A stretch of DNA of 38,481 bases from Rhizobium sp. ASV20 (GCF_016429015.1 NZ_JAELTU010000061.1:1-38481), one strand, 5' to 3'. Counted from the first letter of the stretch, positions 25,801-34,315 are shown. Numbers and translations are program-made. Notes: generated from the sequence alone by a model not told the origin.

Positions 25801-28800
25801 CGAGCGTCTAAGCCATGATGACTGGACCGTTCACGCTGTGGCTCGCTGCCGCAAGCCGGTTGAGGACGAAGCGGCTGGCGGCGGTTCCGAACCGCGAAGC
25901 AAGGAACGGAAGTCCGTTCTGACTTCCGAGACAACTTATGAAACGGCCGAGCGTTTCGGTCTGCACTACGGCCCAAGCTTCCGGCTTCTGTCGAAGGCTG
26001 TTGCGTACGGTCGGAGCGCAATCGAGGTTGATCTCAAGCCAGCGGCCCGGCCTTCGCATCTTTTCTGCGCGTACAATCTCAATCCCATGTCGGTCGATGC
26101 TGCGTTTCATGGGCTTGTCGCTCTGTTCGACCAGCTTTCCGGTGATGAAACCGGCGCGCCCTATATTCCCGTTCATTTCGGCACGATCAGAGTTTTCGGC
26201 AAGGGCAGGGCGGTCGTAAAAGCTGTCATCGACATCGATCGGTTCAGCGCCAATTCGATCAAGGCACGCTTCGGCTTGTTCGACGCAAACGGCGATTGCA
26301 TTGCTGTTCTTGAGGATTGCCGTTTTCGCCGCACGCAGCTGCGCCGGCGCGCGACGCTCGATTCCGTTGCATTTCACTATGAGGCTGTGCCCTCAAGCAC
26401 GTTTGCGCGCCGAGTGAATACGGATATGCGGCTGCCTGATGCCGCTGTTATCAGCGGAGATCATTCGTCCAACAACGCGACCCTTCTGTTCGATGCTGCG
26501 ATTTATCGAGGCTGCCATGATATCGCCTTGGCAGTTGGTGGACGCAACGGCGTGGTGTCGTTTTCCGATCTCCCCGGGGATCCGGAATTCCGATCCTTCC
26601 TCGTCAATTGCCTCTATATTCTCGAGGATGCCGGCATAGCGTCGGTAACCGATAGCGAATGGACGATACCGCTGGAGCCGACGCTGCCGCCGGTTGCGGA
26701 GCTTCTACAGGACATTTATCGCGAGGACGCCGGCCGGGTGGCTGAAGCCGTTCTCGTCAACAATGCCTATTGCGAAACGCTTGAGCGCTTGGCGGCCACG
26801 CGGCGTCATCGGCTCGCGCAAGAGCCTGCTGTCCCCGCTCTGAGCATGCCGGCTGGTGCGACATTGGAGCACGTGCTTGTTCAATCCCCGTTGAGCGAAA
26901 GACGGCTTGCGCTTCTCTGCGAAGCTGTGAATGCCTCCATCGAGGCGAATCCGGGAGCCGTGGGGCATATTGTCGAAATAGGTTCGGTATCGCCGGCGTT
27001 CAGCCGCCGGCTGGCGGCGATTGCGGCACAAGCGGGTTCCAATCTTATCATCGCGGAGCCGCGCGAGCAGGCGCGCCGTGCGCTCGAGATAGCTTTCGAA
27101 CGCGATCCCAACGTCGTTGTGATGGAGCCGGGAAAGCTACCGGAATCGGCCGTCGCGGATATCCTCGTTGCATCAGGGGACCAGAGCCGGCATCTCTTGC
27201 TGCATGATGATGGCATCAAGGCAAGCGTCAGGAAGGTCGTGGCACGCGGCGGGCAGCTGTTTCTGGCAGACCGCGCGCCGAGCGCCTTCAATGATTTCGT
27301 CTTCGGCCTGTCTGAAGGGTGGTTCGAGGACAGCCATTCGCCGGAGTTTCCGGTGGGTCGGCTGGGCACAGTGGAGCAAATCGAGGATCTGCTTGCGGCG
27401 CTCGGCTTCGCCAAGGCGCGGGTTCGTGAATTGACCTTCCCGGAAGGCAGCCTGATTGTGGCATCGGCAGTTGCGGAGCCGCAGCCGGAAGCGATCAGCT
27501 CCGTTGAAATTTCGGAACCGTTCCTGGTCTTGTCTGAAGAGGGCAGGAAGGGCATCGTTGGTCTGGACAAGCGAGTTGCCGTATTCGAAGTTGGCACGTC
27601 GCGCGCAGAGGCTATTGATGCACTGAAGGCGCTTGATCGGCATCCACATAGGGTTGTCTACGTCGCAAATTCGAAGCGAGATCTCGACCCGACTGAACTC
27701 TCCCTGTCGCGGCTTGCGATATTCACTGAGCTGGCGAATGTCCTGTCGCAAGGCAGCGACGGCATAAGGCCCAGATTGGTTGTCGTCTCCCCGGGAGGCT
27801 CGCCCTTGGTCGACGGATCTGTTGACGTCGCCAATGCAGGTTTGTGGGCTTTCGCGCGCGTCCTTCAAAACGAATATGACGCTTTCGATGTGCACCTGTT
27901 GGATGCCGATGCGGATGACAAGCGCGCCCTTGCGGCGGTCGAAACCATCTTGCGGGCGGAGACCGACAACAGAGAGTGGGTTCTGGATCGCGCGACGGCA
28001 GAGATACGTGAAATCCGCGCCGCCGCCGGTCCGTTCATTGCCACGGATGCAAATCGGCATGACTTTGCCGCCGCGACGATCCGACAGCATGTGAGCGGTC
28101 GCCTGGACAGCATGGCCTGGGAAGAGACAAAACTCCCCGCGCCGGAAGAGGAAGAGGTCATCATTGCGGTTGAAGCAACAGGCCTCAATTTCCGCGATGT
28201 CATGTGGGCGATGGGCCTTCTGCCGGAAGAGGCATTGGAAGACGGTTTTGCCGGCGCCACCATCGGTATGGAATTTGCGGGCCGGGTGTTTGCCGTCGGA
28301 GATGGCGTCGACGATCTACGGGTTGGCGACAAGGTCATGGGGATTGGGCCTGCGGCCTTCTCAACCCATGTGCGCGTCCGTCGCGACGGTGTAACCCGAC
28401 TACCGGAAAAGATGGAAACCGTTGCCGCGGCGACAGTACCGGTCGCGTTCCTGACTGCCTATTATGCGATGGTGGAGCTTGGGCGCATTCAGCCAGGTGA
28501 AACGATCCTGATCCATGGGGCAGCAGGTGGCGTTGGCCTGGCGGCGCTTCAGATCGCCAAGCTTAAGGGTGCCAAGGTGATTGCGACGGCCGGTACGGTC
28601 GAGAAGCGGCGTTTCCTGGAGCTGCTCGGGGCGGAGCACGTGCTCGACTCCCGTTCCCTGGACTTCGTTAGCGGCGTGCGCCGGCTGACGAGTGGCGAAG
28701 GCGTCGATCTCGTTCTCAATTCGTTGTTCTCCGAAGCGATGGAGCGCAGCATCGAGCTGGTCAAACCCTTTGGGCGGTTCCTGGAACTCGGCAAACGAGA

Positions 28801-30295
28801 TTATTATTCCGATCGCAAGATCGGCTTGCGGCCATTCCGGCGCAATGTCAGCTACTTCGGCATCGATGCCGATCAGTTGCTGGTCAATGTTCCCGATCTG
28901 ACACGCCGAATCTTTGCCGAGATCGGTCAGCTTTTTGCGGACGAAAGGCTGGCGCCGCTGCCGTATCGCGCCTTCGCATATGACGAGATCGGCAATGCGT
29001 TCCGATTGATGCAGAATGCCGGCCACATCGGCAAGATAGTCGTACGCCCCCCGGCTCCCCAGGTTGATAGTGTTCTGCCTGCGCCGGCCAAATCTCTGCG
29101 CTTTGATTCCAAGGGAGCTTTCCTCGTCGTCGGCGGTATTGGCGGCTTCGGGCTGACCGCAGCCGATTGGCTCGTCTCCAAGGGTGCCCGGCGTATTGCG
29201 CTAAGCTCGCGCCGCGGCGAGGCTGATGCCGAAACCAGGAAGGTCATGGGTGATTGGGCCAAGAAGGGCGTTGTTGCGACACTGCACGCCTGCGATGTGA
29301 CCAATGAAGCTGCTGTCGATGCACTGCTTGCTTCGCTTCGCGCCGAAGCCGGACTGAAGGGTGTTATCCACGCTGCCATGGTTCTGGACGACGCACTGCT
29401 TGCCAACCTGACACCGGAGCGTAACCGGCCGGTTCTTGAGGTCAAGATACGTGGCGCCGAGGTCCTCGATCGCTTGACGCAGAAGGATCATCTGGAGCTC
29501 TTCCTGCTGTTTTCGTCGGCTACGACGATGCTCGGCAATCCCGGACAGGGCAATTATGTCGTGGCGAATGGCTATCTCGAGGGTCTGGCGCGCGCGCGGC
29601 GCGCCGCAGGCAAGCCTGCGCTGGCTGTCGGCTTCGGCGCCATTGCGGACAAGGGCTTTCTTGCCCGCAACAGCGAAGTCAACGAACTGCTCTCCAAGCG
29701 TATCGGCAAGGCGGCGCTCAAGGCTCGTGACGCCTTGGAGCAGGTCGAGCGCTACATCCTGGCCGACAAGGGGGCGGTCGACGCGGCTGCTGTCATGATC
29801 GGCGAGATCGACTGGAATGCCGTTCGCTTGCTGCCAATAGCGCGCCGATCCCTGTTCGAACCGCTCATGCGTCATGCCGGAAGCCATCAGTCGATGAACG
29901 AAGGCGACAGCATCGATCTTGCGGAGCTGATCAAGGGTAAATCGGAAGAAGAGGCACAGGCTGCGCTTCACGCCCTGGTCGCCGCAGAAATTGCTGCGAT
30001 CCTGCGAGTGACTGAAGATACAGTGACACCCGACAAGGTGCTGAAGGATATCGGTCTCGATAGTCTGATGGCCATGGAGCTCGGCATGAGCTTCCAGCAG
30101 AAGACCGGCTTCGATATTCCCTTGAGTGGTGTAGTTGAGGGCACGACCGTGAGCGACGTGGTTAGCCGTCTACGCGACCGGGTCATGAATCGCGGTAGCG
30201 ATGGTGCGGAGGCCCCTGCGGCACTCGAGGATCAGGTGGTCGAACGCCTGACCCGCAGTCACGCCGCCGAACAGGAAAAAAGGGCCGTCCAGTGA
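22838..30295 (+). CDS. rkpA: Type I fatty acid/polyketide synthase RkpA
   Basis: Single-chain iterative-type synthase of 2485 aa, thought in Sinorhizobium to make a special lipid needed for K-antigen production. Domain order and key residues: KS (about 1-430) with Cys171 (DTACSSS), His306 (EGHGTGT) and His344 (NIGHT); AT (about 520-830) with Ser616 (GHSVGE) and a YPFHH motif fitting malonyl-CoA; DH (about 895-1175) with His921 (HVVDGKAILPG) and Asp1087; a degenerate methyltransferase-like region near 1377-1500; a structural KR half near 1550-1700 (ANAGLWAFARV); ER (about 1740-2060) with the nucleotide loop at 1894-1900; catalytic KR with GGIGGFG at 2099-2105, Ser2227 and Tyr2240; ACP with phosphopantetheine Ser2409 (GLDSL). 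All reducing domains look intact, so a saturated chain is expected. There is no thioesterase or reductase: release must be by another protein, most likely RkpG, whose GTG start overlaps this stop by four bases. Confidence 0.93.
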   Translation: MTVEIIGRASVAPGAGSIEELQLLLKEGRSAVGRIPEDRWDLARFWHPAVGISGKTYSYAAGVIDDVYAFDPAVFGLSQREAMQMDPQQRILLNVIWRALEDANLPIDGFEGQKVGVYIGASSLEYGNLATEDPASGSPYFMTGNTLSIVSNRISHIFGLRGPSMTIDTACSSSLVALDQAVRALECGEIDTAIVGGINVLLHPMSFVGFAQARMLSPEGLCRAYDDDGRGYVRAEGGAAILLRRTDVALREKDRSYARIHAVGVNSSGRTNGISLPSRDAQAALLRSIYEGRNIDVNRIAFVEGHGTGTKVGDPAEIWAIGEIIGRKRRAPVPVGSIKTNIGHTEPASGLFGLLKAMIALENNFLPASLHFDRPNENIDFEGLNVRINTSAIELLPARQPRFAGINSFGFGGTNAHVVISDPDPVAPPEPQNRGDGVVFAVSAHTASALTKLLESYKTHLDNMEPKEARQIVASAAANREPMRHRFAVRAKDSAAVLEALDAHLDGQNSVGEAGEAPMQAAKIAFVFSGNGSQWAGMGVGAYQENRHFRQCFQSFSALFEYYLGEKLTDILVAPDLSARLADTKIAQPLLFAVQASLSDCLWAMGVRPDAVFGHSVGEIAAAYAAKALTAAEAVTIVAKRSLHQDLLAGEGKMAAVVLNEDAALAFAKSHGLDSICIAAINAPNSVTISGPVAEVEAFRDAARKAHIVAHVLDINYPFHHPIIDRAKDAFLADLPDVAPDDGAGTFISTVTGELRDGRLLDAQYWWRNVRDPVLFKAGCQAAMAMGCNLFIEISPRPILSNYVAEIAKQASIQVVSISTLLREAPIAGHDPVSQSFARAVANGAPALRGRGSAGRNAFVKLPPLPFELVELRTQPTSDEIDIFGRDGKSSYSLLGWRTDPNGSSWKNHIDAQLFADLAEHVVDGKAILPGSGFIEIAITAAQQYYGVDDVEIGNLEIVRPLEFRQDRIVELSTILSPETGDIEIRSRERLSHDDWTVHAVARCRKPVEDEAAGGGSEPRSKERKSVLTSETTYETAERFGLHYGPSFRLLSKAVAYGRSAIEVDLKPAARPSHLFCAYNLNPMSVDAAFHGLVALFDQLSGDETGAPYIPVHFGTIRVFGKGRAVVKAVIDIDRFSANSIKARFGLFDANGDCIAVLEDCRFRRTQLRRRATLDSVAFHYEAVPSSTFARRVNTDMRLPDAAVISGDHSSNNATLLFDAAIYRGCHDIALAVGGRNGVVSFSDLPGDPEFRSFLVNCLYILEDAGIASVTDSEWTIPLEPTLPPVAELLQDIYREDAGRVAEAVLVNNAYCETLERLAATRRHRLAQEPAVPALSMPAGATLEHVLVQSPLSERRLALLCEAVNASIEANPGAVGHIVEIGSVSPAFSRRLAAIAAQAGSNLIIAEPREQARRALEIAFERDPNVVVMEPGKLPESAVADILVASGDQSRHLLLHDDGIKASVRKVVARGGQLFLADRAPSAFNDFVFGLSEGWFEDSHSPEFPVGRLGTVEQIEDLLAALGFAKARVRELTFPEGSLIVASAVAEPQPEAISSVEISEPFLVLSEEGRKGIVGLDKRVAVFEVGTSRAEAIDALKALDRHPHRVVYVANSKRDLDPTELSLSRLAIFTELANVLSQGSDGIRPRLVVVSPGGSPLVDGSVDVANAGLWAFARVLQNEYDAFDVHLLDADADDKRALAAVETILRAETDNREWVLDRATAEIREIRAAAGPFIATDANRHDFAAATIRQHVSGRLDSMAWEETKLPAPEEEEVIIAVEATGLNFRDVMWAMGLLPEEALEDGFAGATIGMEFAGRVFAVGDGVDDLRVGDKVMGIGPAAFSTHVRVRRDGVTRLPEKMETVAAATVPVAFLTAYYAMVELGRIQPGETILIHGAAGGVGLAALQIAKLKGAKVIATAGTVEKRRFLELLGAEHVLDSRSLDFVSGVRRLTSGEGVDLVLNSLFSEAMERSIELVKPFGRFLELGKRDYYSDRKIGLRPFRRNVSYFGIDADQLLVNVPDLTRRIFAEIGQLFADERLAPLPYRAFAYDEIGNAFRLMQNAGHIGKIVVRPPAPQVDSVLPAPAKSLRFDSKGAFLVVGGIGGFGLTAADWLVSKGARRIALSSRRGEADAETRKVMGDWAKKGVVATLHACDVTNEAAVDALLASLRAEAGLKGVIHAAMVLDDALLANLTPERNRPVLEVKIRGAEVLDRLTQKDHLELFLLFSSATTMLGNPGQGNYVVANGYLEGLARARRAAGKPALAVGFGAIADKGFLARNSEVNELLSKRIGKAALKARDALEQVERYILADKGAVDAAAVMIGEIDWNAVRLLPIARRSLFEPLMRHAGSHQSMNEGDSIDLAELIKGKSEEEAQAALHALVAAEIAAILRVTEDTVTPDKVLKDIGLDSLMAMELGMSFQQKTGFDIPLSGVVEGTTVSDVVSRLRDRVMNRGSDGAEAPAALEDQVVERLTRSHAAEQEKRAVQ

Positions 30296-31719
30296 CCACG
30301 CAAGATGCCAATGGCGATAGCCCGGCGGAGCAGAGCAAAAACAGCCTGCTCGAGGAAATGCGTCGCGTTGGCCAATCCTCAGGGCGAAATCGCGCCGAGC
30401 GACTGAACCGGCAATCTCTGCCGCAGCAGCGTCAGGCGATCCGCTTCGAGGATTTGCCCGAATACAAGCGCGTCGCGACCCAGCGAATAGCGGGCGAAAT
30501 GCTTGGCGTCGCCAATCCGTTCTATCGTTCGCACGACGTCGCTGCCGGCGCGACGACGCGCATCGGCGGGCGCGAATTCGTGAATTTTGCCTCTTACGAC
30601 TATCTGGCAACCAACACCGACCCGCATGTGACGGCAAGCGCCAAGGAGGCGATCGATCGCTTCGGCATTTCCGCCTCGGCCAGTCGCCTCGTTGCAGGCG
30701 AGCGACCGGGGCATGTCGAGCTGGAAAAGAAGCTTGCGGAAGTCTATGGCGTCGAGGCTGCAGTTTGTTTCGTCAGCGGCTACCTGACCAATGTCGCCGC
30801 GATCAGCTGCCTCATGGGGCCTCAGGATCTGGTGATCCATGATGAGTTCATCCACAACAGCGCATTGGCCGGCATCAAGCTTTCCGGCGCTGTGCGGCGG
30901 CTTTTCAAGCACAATGACGTCGAGAATCTTGAGAGCATCCTGAAGACGCTGTCATCGGATTTCCGGCGCATCCTCGTTATCGTCGAAGGCATCTATTCGA
31001 TGGACGGCGATGTGGCCGACTTGCCGGCTCTGCTTGAGTTGAAGGCCCGCTACGGTTTCTGGCTGATGGTCGACGAAGCGCATGCACTCGGTATTCTCGG
31101 TAAGACCGGCCGAGGCACGTTCGAATATTTCGGGCTCGATCCGCACGATGTGGATATCTGGATGGGTACGCTGTCAAAGACGACATCAAGCTGCGGCGGC
31201 TATATCGCCGGCAGCGGCGCCCTTGCCGATATCCTGAAGGCCGAGGCAGGCGGGTTCGTTTACAGCGTCGGTCTCTCTCCCGTTCTGGCCGCAGCGGCCA
31301 TCGCCGGCCTCGATATTCTTCAGTCTGAGCCGGAACGGACGCAGCGCCTCAGCCGCAACGGGCAGCTGTTCCTCGACTGTGCGAAAGCGGCTGGCCTGGA
31401 TACCGGTATCAGCATCGGTCGCTCCGTCGTGCCCGTTATCGTCGGCGATTCGCTTCGGGCCGCTCAGCTTTCCAATGATCTGCTTGCCGATGGCATCAAC
31501 GTTCTGCCGATCATCCATCCGGCTGTTCCGGAAGGCATGGCGCGTCTCCGCTTCTTCATCACCTGCGATCACACTGAAGAGCAGATCCGCCGGGCCGTTG
31601 CCTTGACGGCCGCTAAACTCAAGAGCTTGGAGGACAGGAATTTCGGCCTGGCCTCGCTTGACATGGAAAAGATGATGCAGTTGTTGCCGATGGCGCAGAC
31701 TTCAGGTGGCAAGCCATAG
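30292..31719 (+). CDS. rkpG: Alpha-oxoamine synthase RkpG (AONS/serine palmitoyltransferase family)
   Basis: PLP enzyme that condenses an acyl thioester with an amino acid, releasing CO2 and giving an alpha-amino ketone. The 475 aa include an unusual N-terminal extension of about 85 residues, rich in Arg/Gln and probably unstructured. The fold-type I core shows SYDYLA (101-106), ASRLVAGERPGH (130-141), HDEFIHNSALAG (183-194), the PLP Asp261/His264 in VDEAHALGILG and the Schiff-base Lys296 in GTLSKTTSSCGGYIAG. The product could be a 3-keto sphingoid-like base if the acyl donor is RkpA-bound and the amino acid is serine; the amino acid is not predictable by eye. No biotin genes are nearby, which argues against biotin synthesis. 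It starts with GTG inside the rkpA stop (GTGA overlap), so translation is coupled. The name follows the rkpA-G-H-I-J order of the rhizobial rkp-1 locus. Confidence 0.88.
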   Translation: MTTQDANGDSPAEQSKNSLLEEMRRVGQSSGRNRAERLNRQSLPQQRQAIRFEDLPEYKRVATQRIAGEMLGVANPFYRSHDVAAGATTRIGGREFVNFASYDYLATNTDPHVTASAKEAIDRFGISASASRLVAGERPGHVELEKKLAEVYGVEAAVCFVSGYLTNVAAISCLMGPQDLVIHDEFIHNSALAGIKLSGAVRRLFKHNDVENLESILKTLSSDFRRILVIVEGIYSMDGDVADLPALLELKARYGFWLMVDEAHALGILGKTGRGTFEYFGLDPHDVDIWMGTLSKTTSSCGGYIAGSGALADILKAEAGGFVYSVGLSPVLAAAAIAGLDILQSEPERTQRLSRNGQLFLDCAKAAGLDTGISIGRSVVPVIVGDSLRAAQLSNDLLADGINVLPIIHPAVPEGMARLRFFITCDHTEEQIRRAVALTAAKLKSLEDRNFGLASLDMEKMMQLLPMAQTSGGKP

Positions 31720-31737
31720 CATCAGGTTGGGGATTTC

Positions 31738-32589
31738 ATGCACGTTATCGTCACCGGCGGCTCGAGCGGGATAGGTCTGGCGGTAGCGAAAATCTACGCA
31801 AGCCGGGGTGAACAGGTATCTCTCCTTGCGCGCCATCCGGGGCGTCTGGAAGAGGCGCAAGCAGAGATTGCAGCGTTGCCAGGCGCCGACAGCTCGCGGA
31901 TTCAGACCATATCCGTCGATGTTGCCTCAGCTGCTCAGACTTTGTCGGCGATTGAAACCTGCGAAGCCTCCTTTGGACCTTGCGATATTCTCGTTGCCTC
32001 CGCCGGTGTCGTCGAACCCGTTGCCTTCGATGCGATGCCGCCTTCCGTCTTCGACGAGCAGGTGTCGATCAATCTGCTTGGAACGGCAAATGTTGTGCGC
32101 GCGGTTTACAAGGGAATGAAGAGCCGCCGTGAGGGCAGGATTATGATTATTTCCTCCGGAGCCGCCTTGATCGGCATTTTTGGCTATACAGCCTATTGTG
32201 CCTCGAAATCCGCTTTGAGTGGTTTCGCCGAAGCCTTGAGAGCGGAGGCTGACGTCCACGGCATCCGGGTGTCCATCTGTTTCCCACCCGATACGCTGAC
32301 GCCGCAATACCGGCGGGAGATTGCCATGCGGCCGCCCGAAGCGGAAATCCTGATGGGCTCCGTCAAGCCGTGGGATGCCGAGATGGTGGCTGCAAAGATC
32401 GTTGGCGGTGTGGACCGGGGGAGGGCGAAGGTCCATTTCGGATTTTCTCTCGCGATGCTTGCCTACTTCGGCCCGTTGATAAAGCCGCCCCTGATGTGGT
32501 GGTTTTCGCGAAAAACGCGAAAGATAACAGGAAAAAGGCAGCCTAACCCGGCCGAGGGGGCAGACGACGGCTCTTATAATGGTAAGTAA
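31738..32589 (+). CDS. rkpH: Short-chain dehydrogenase RkpH, 3-ketodihydrosphingosine reductase-like
   Basis: Classical NAD(P)H-dependent SDR of 283 aa. The cofactor loop TGGSSGIG is at 6-13, the active site Ser140, Tyr153 and Lys157 (YTAYCASK). Beyond the generic fold it resembles eukaryotic KDSR/Tsc10 (3-ketosphinganine reductase) in several places: SINxLGT near 110-116, IFGYTAYCASKSAL, and above all PPDTLTP at 183-189, where KDSR has PPDTDTP. It also has a hydrophobic C-terminal stretch (about 237-260), fitting membrane association as in KDSR. It lies 18 bases after rkpG, whose predicted product class (alpha-amino ketone) is exactly the substrate class of KDSR. The specific substrate is an inference; the SDR assignment is certain. 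Confidence 0.9.
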   Translation: MHVIVTGGSSGIGLAVAKIYASRGEQVSLLARHPGRLEEAQAEIAALPGADSSRIQTISVDVASAAQTLSAIETCEASFGPCDILVASAGVVEPVAFDAMPPSVFDEQVSINLLGTANVVRAVYKGMKSRREGRIMIISSGAALIGIFGYTAYCASKSALSGFAEALRAEADVHGIRVSICFPPDTLTPQYRREIAMRPPEAEILMGSVKPWDAEMVAAKIVGGVDRGRAKVHFGFSLAMLAYFGPLIKPPLMWWFSRKTRKITGKRQPNPAEGADDGSYNGK

Positions 32590-32737
32590 GACGGAATAGT
32601 TATTGAGGTTGTATGGTCAGCGATGTCGGGCTTCCGACAAGAAAATTGGCAGGCAAAGGCAAGTCAGTGAATCGGTGACCTGTCTCCAGCAGGCTCAGAA
32701 ACGCTGTCATGGTCCGTAGGTATTGGATGGCGCAGTC

Positions 32738-34315
32738 TTGAAACTTCATGATTTTCCAGTTCTTTTGACGCTTTCCTGCTTCGCGCTTTCCTGCGTCGTC
32801 GTGTTCATGACCGACATTTTCGCAATGCCGGCGGCGATCAACGCGCAGAATCGCACGGAGAGAACCTGGCAGCGCCGTCTTTGCGACTGGGGCGTCAAGC
32901 TCCCGGTCATTACATTGATCTATGCGGCCTTCTTTGCGATCTCCTGGCGCCCGATTTACAGCTGTCAGGCAGTCATCAGTTTTTTCGTCATCTTCACCGG
33001 CATTTCGCGAGCAAAATTCGAGTTTATTCGCGAGCCTCTGGTCTTTTCCGACATCGCGCTCGTGGTCGACGTCTTCAAATACAAGGAGATCTTTTACGCG
33101 ACCTCGCTGAATATCTTCTTCTGGATCATCGCCTTCGTCTACGTATTCGGCCTGAGCGGCCTCTATATGTATTGGGAACCGTCGATCCTGCCGCTTCACA
33201 ATCGCGTTTTCTGGGTTCTTCTGATGATCGTCGTGGCCATTTCGCCGTGGCTTGCCCTGTTTAGCAGGGTTGTCAGCGAGCCGGTCTGCCGTTTCACGCA
33301 GAAATATCTCGGCCGGGTCGATGTTAAAATGGACACGGTCCGATTCGGAGCGTTCTCGTCGGTGGTCTTTCACTTCGTCATCTGGGTCGGCGTTAAGCGC
33401 GAAGCGATCGTCTCCGATCTCTCGGGACGTTTTATCTCTGCTTTGCACGAGCTTTGGGAGCACGGCGAGGACGAGCCGTTGATTGTCGTATGGCAATCCG
33501 AATCTTTCATCGACCTCCGGCATTTCGGCGTCGAGAGCCTCAAGCTTCCGAATCTCGATCGGTTGCGGGAGCAGGCTGTCCAGTGGGGCCGGATGACCAA
33601 TGTCTTCGAAGGCGGCTATACGCTGCGGACCGAATTTGCAGTGCTGAGCGGTCTGTTGCCGGAGAACGTCCATATCGACGCAAGCTATCCCTATCTACGC
33701 GCCAGCCACTACAAGGATGTGGTCTGGCCGGCACGGTTGAAAAAGGCCGGTTGGAAGACGCAGTTCATCCATCCCTACGACAAGACATTTTTCCTGCGTC
33801 ACAAGGCTCTGCCTCAGCTCGGCTTCGATCGGATGATGATGCTCGACGAGTTCGATCACAATCCGGAGCGCGATGGTCCCTATGTCAGCGATCTCTCGCT
33901 GACGAAAAGCGTGATTCGCGCCATCGACGAGGACGGTACGGACAAGAATTTCATCTTCGTCGCCTCCATGGCGAATCATGGACCCTGGGAACCCGGTCGT
34001 TGCGGCGATCTGGATAATCCGGTGGATATCTACAGCGAACTACTGATGCGTGCCGATCACGCGCTGGGCAATCTTGCACATCACCTCGACAGATTGGATC
34101 GCCCGGTCTGGCTGCTGTTTTACGGTGATCACGCGCCCTTGCTGAAGGCTTTCGCCGATCCGTTTCCGGATCCACGGACGGACTACGTCATCGTTCCGCT
34201 TGGGCGGGCTCGTGCGCATTCGCAAAAGCCCAAACCGCCGCAGGAGGAAGCGCCCTGGAATTTCGTCGGCGCGATGCTGCGCTATGCGGGCCTGAGTACC
34301 GAGGTTCCGGAATAA
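32738..34315 (+). CDS. rkpI: Membrane sulfatase/LtaS-like phosphotransferase RkpI
   Basis: Inner-membrane protein with about five N-terminal membrane helices (first ~230 residues) and a C-terminal alkaline-phosphatase-fold domain of the Sulfatase family. Relatives such as LtaS, OpgB and EptA move phosphoglycerol or phosphoethanolamine from phospholipids. Motifs: a metal Glu in WQSESF, the nucleophile Thr in GGYTLRTEFAVLSG (aligns with the LtaS GKTSDSEF Thr), ANHGPW and GDHAP. The start is non-ATG: an in-frame stop lies at 32717-32719, and only TTG codons (32723, 32738) precede the first helix. I chose 32738 (525 aa, beginning MKLHDFPVLL) because GGATGG lies 7 bases upstream. The stop overlaps the rkpJ start (TAATG). 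The 148 bases before it hold only a 21-codon frame (32613-32678) that I do not call. Confidence 0.85.
   Translation: MKLHDFPVLLTLSCFALSCVVVFMTDIFAMPAAINAQNRTERTWQRRLCDWGVKLPVITLIYAAFFAISWRPIYSCQAVISFFVIFTGISRAKFEFIREPLVFSDIALVVDVFKYKEIFYATSLNIFFWIIAFVYVFGLSGLYMYWEPSILPLHNRVFWVLLMIVVAISPWLALFSRVVSEPVCRFTQKYLGRVDVKMDTVRFGAFSSVVFHFVIWVGVKREAIVSDLSGRFISALHELWEHGEDEPLIVVWQSESFIDLRHFGVESLKLPNLDRLREQAVQWGRMTNVFEGGYTLRTEFAVLSGLLPENVHIDASYPYLRASHYKDVVWPARLKKAGWKTQFIHPYDKTFFLRHKALPQLGFDRMMMLDEFDHNPERDGPYVSDLSLTKSVIRAIDEDGTDKNFIFVASMANHGPWEPGRCGDLDNPVDIYSELLMRADHALGNLAHHLDRLDRPVWLLFYGDHAPLLKAFADPFPDPRTDYVIVPLGRARAHSQKPKPPQEEAPWNFVGAMLRYAGLSTEVPE

Noticed and set aside
26900..27450. An active C-methyltransferase domain in RkpA
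   Set aside because: The SAM-binding glycine motif is not preserved.
27173..28090. A 305-codon minus-strand frame within rkpA
   Set aside because: It is antisense to the degenerate MT/KR region and has no recognisable motif.
30292..31719. RkpG as a biotin-synthesis BioF
   Set aside because: No other bio genes are nearby, the protein has a long N-terminal extension and is coupled to a fatty acid synthase and a KDSR-like reductase.
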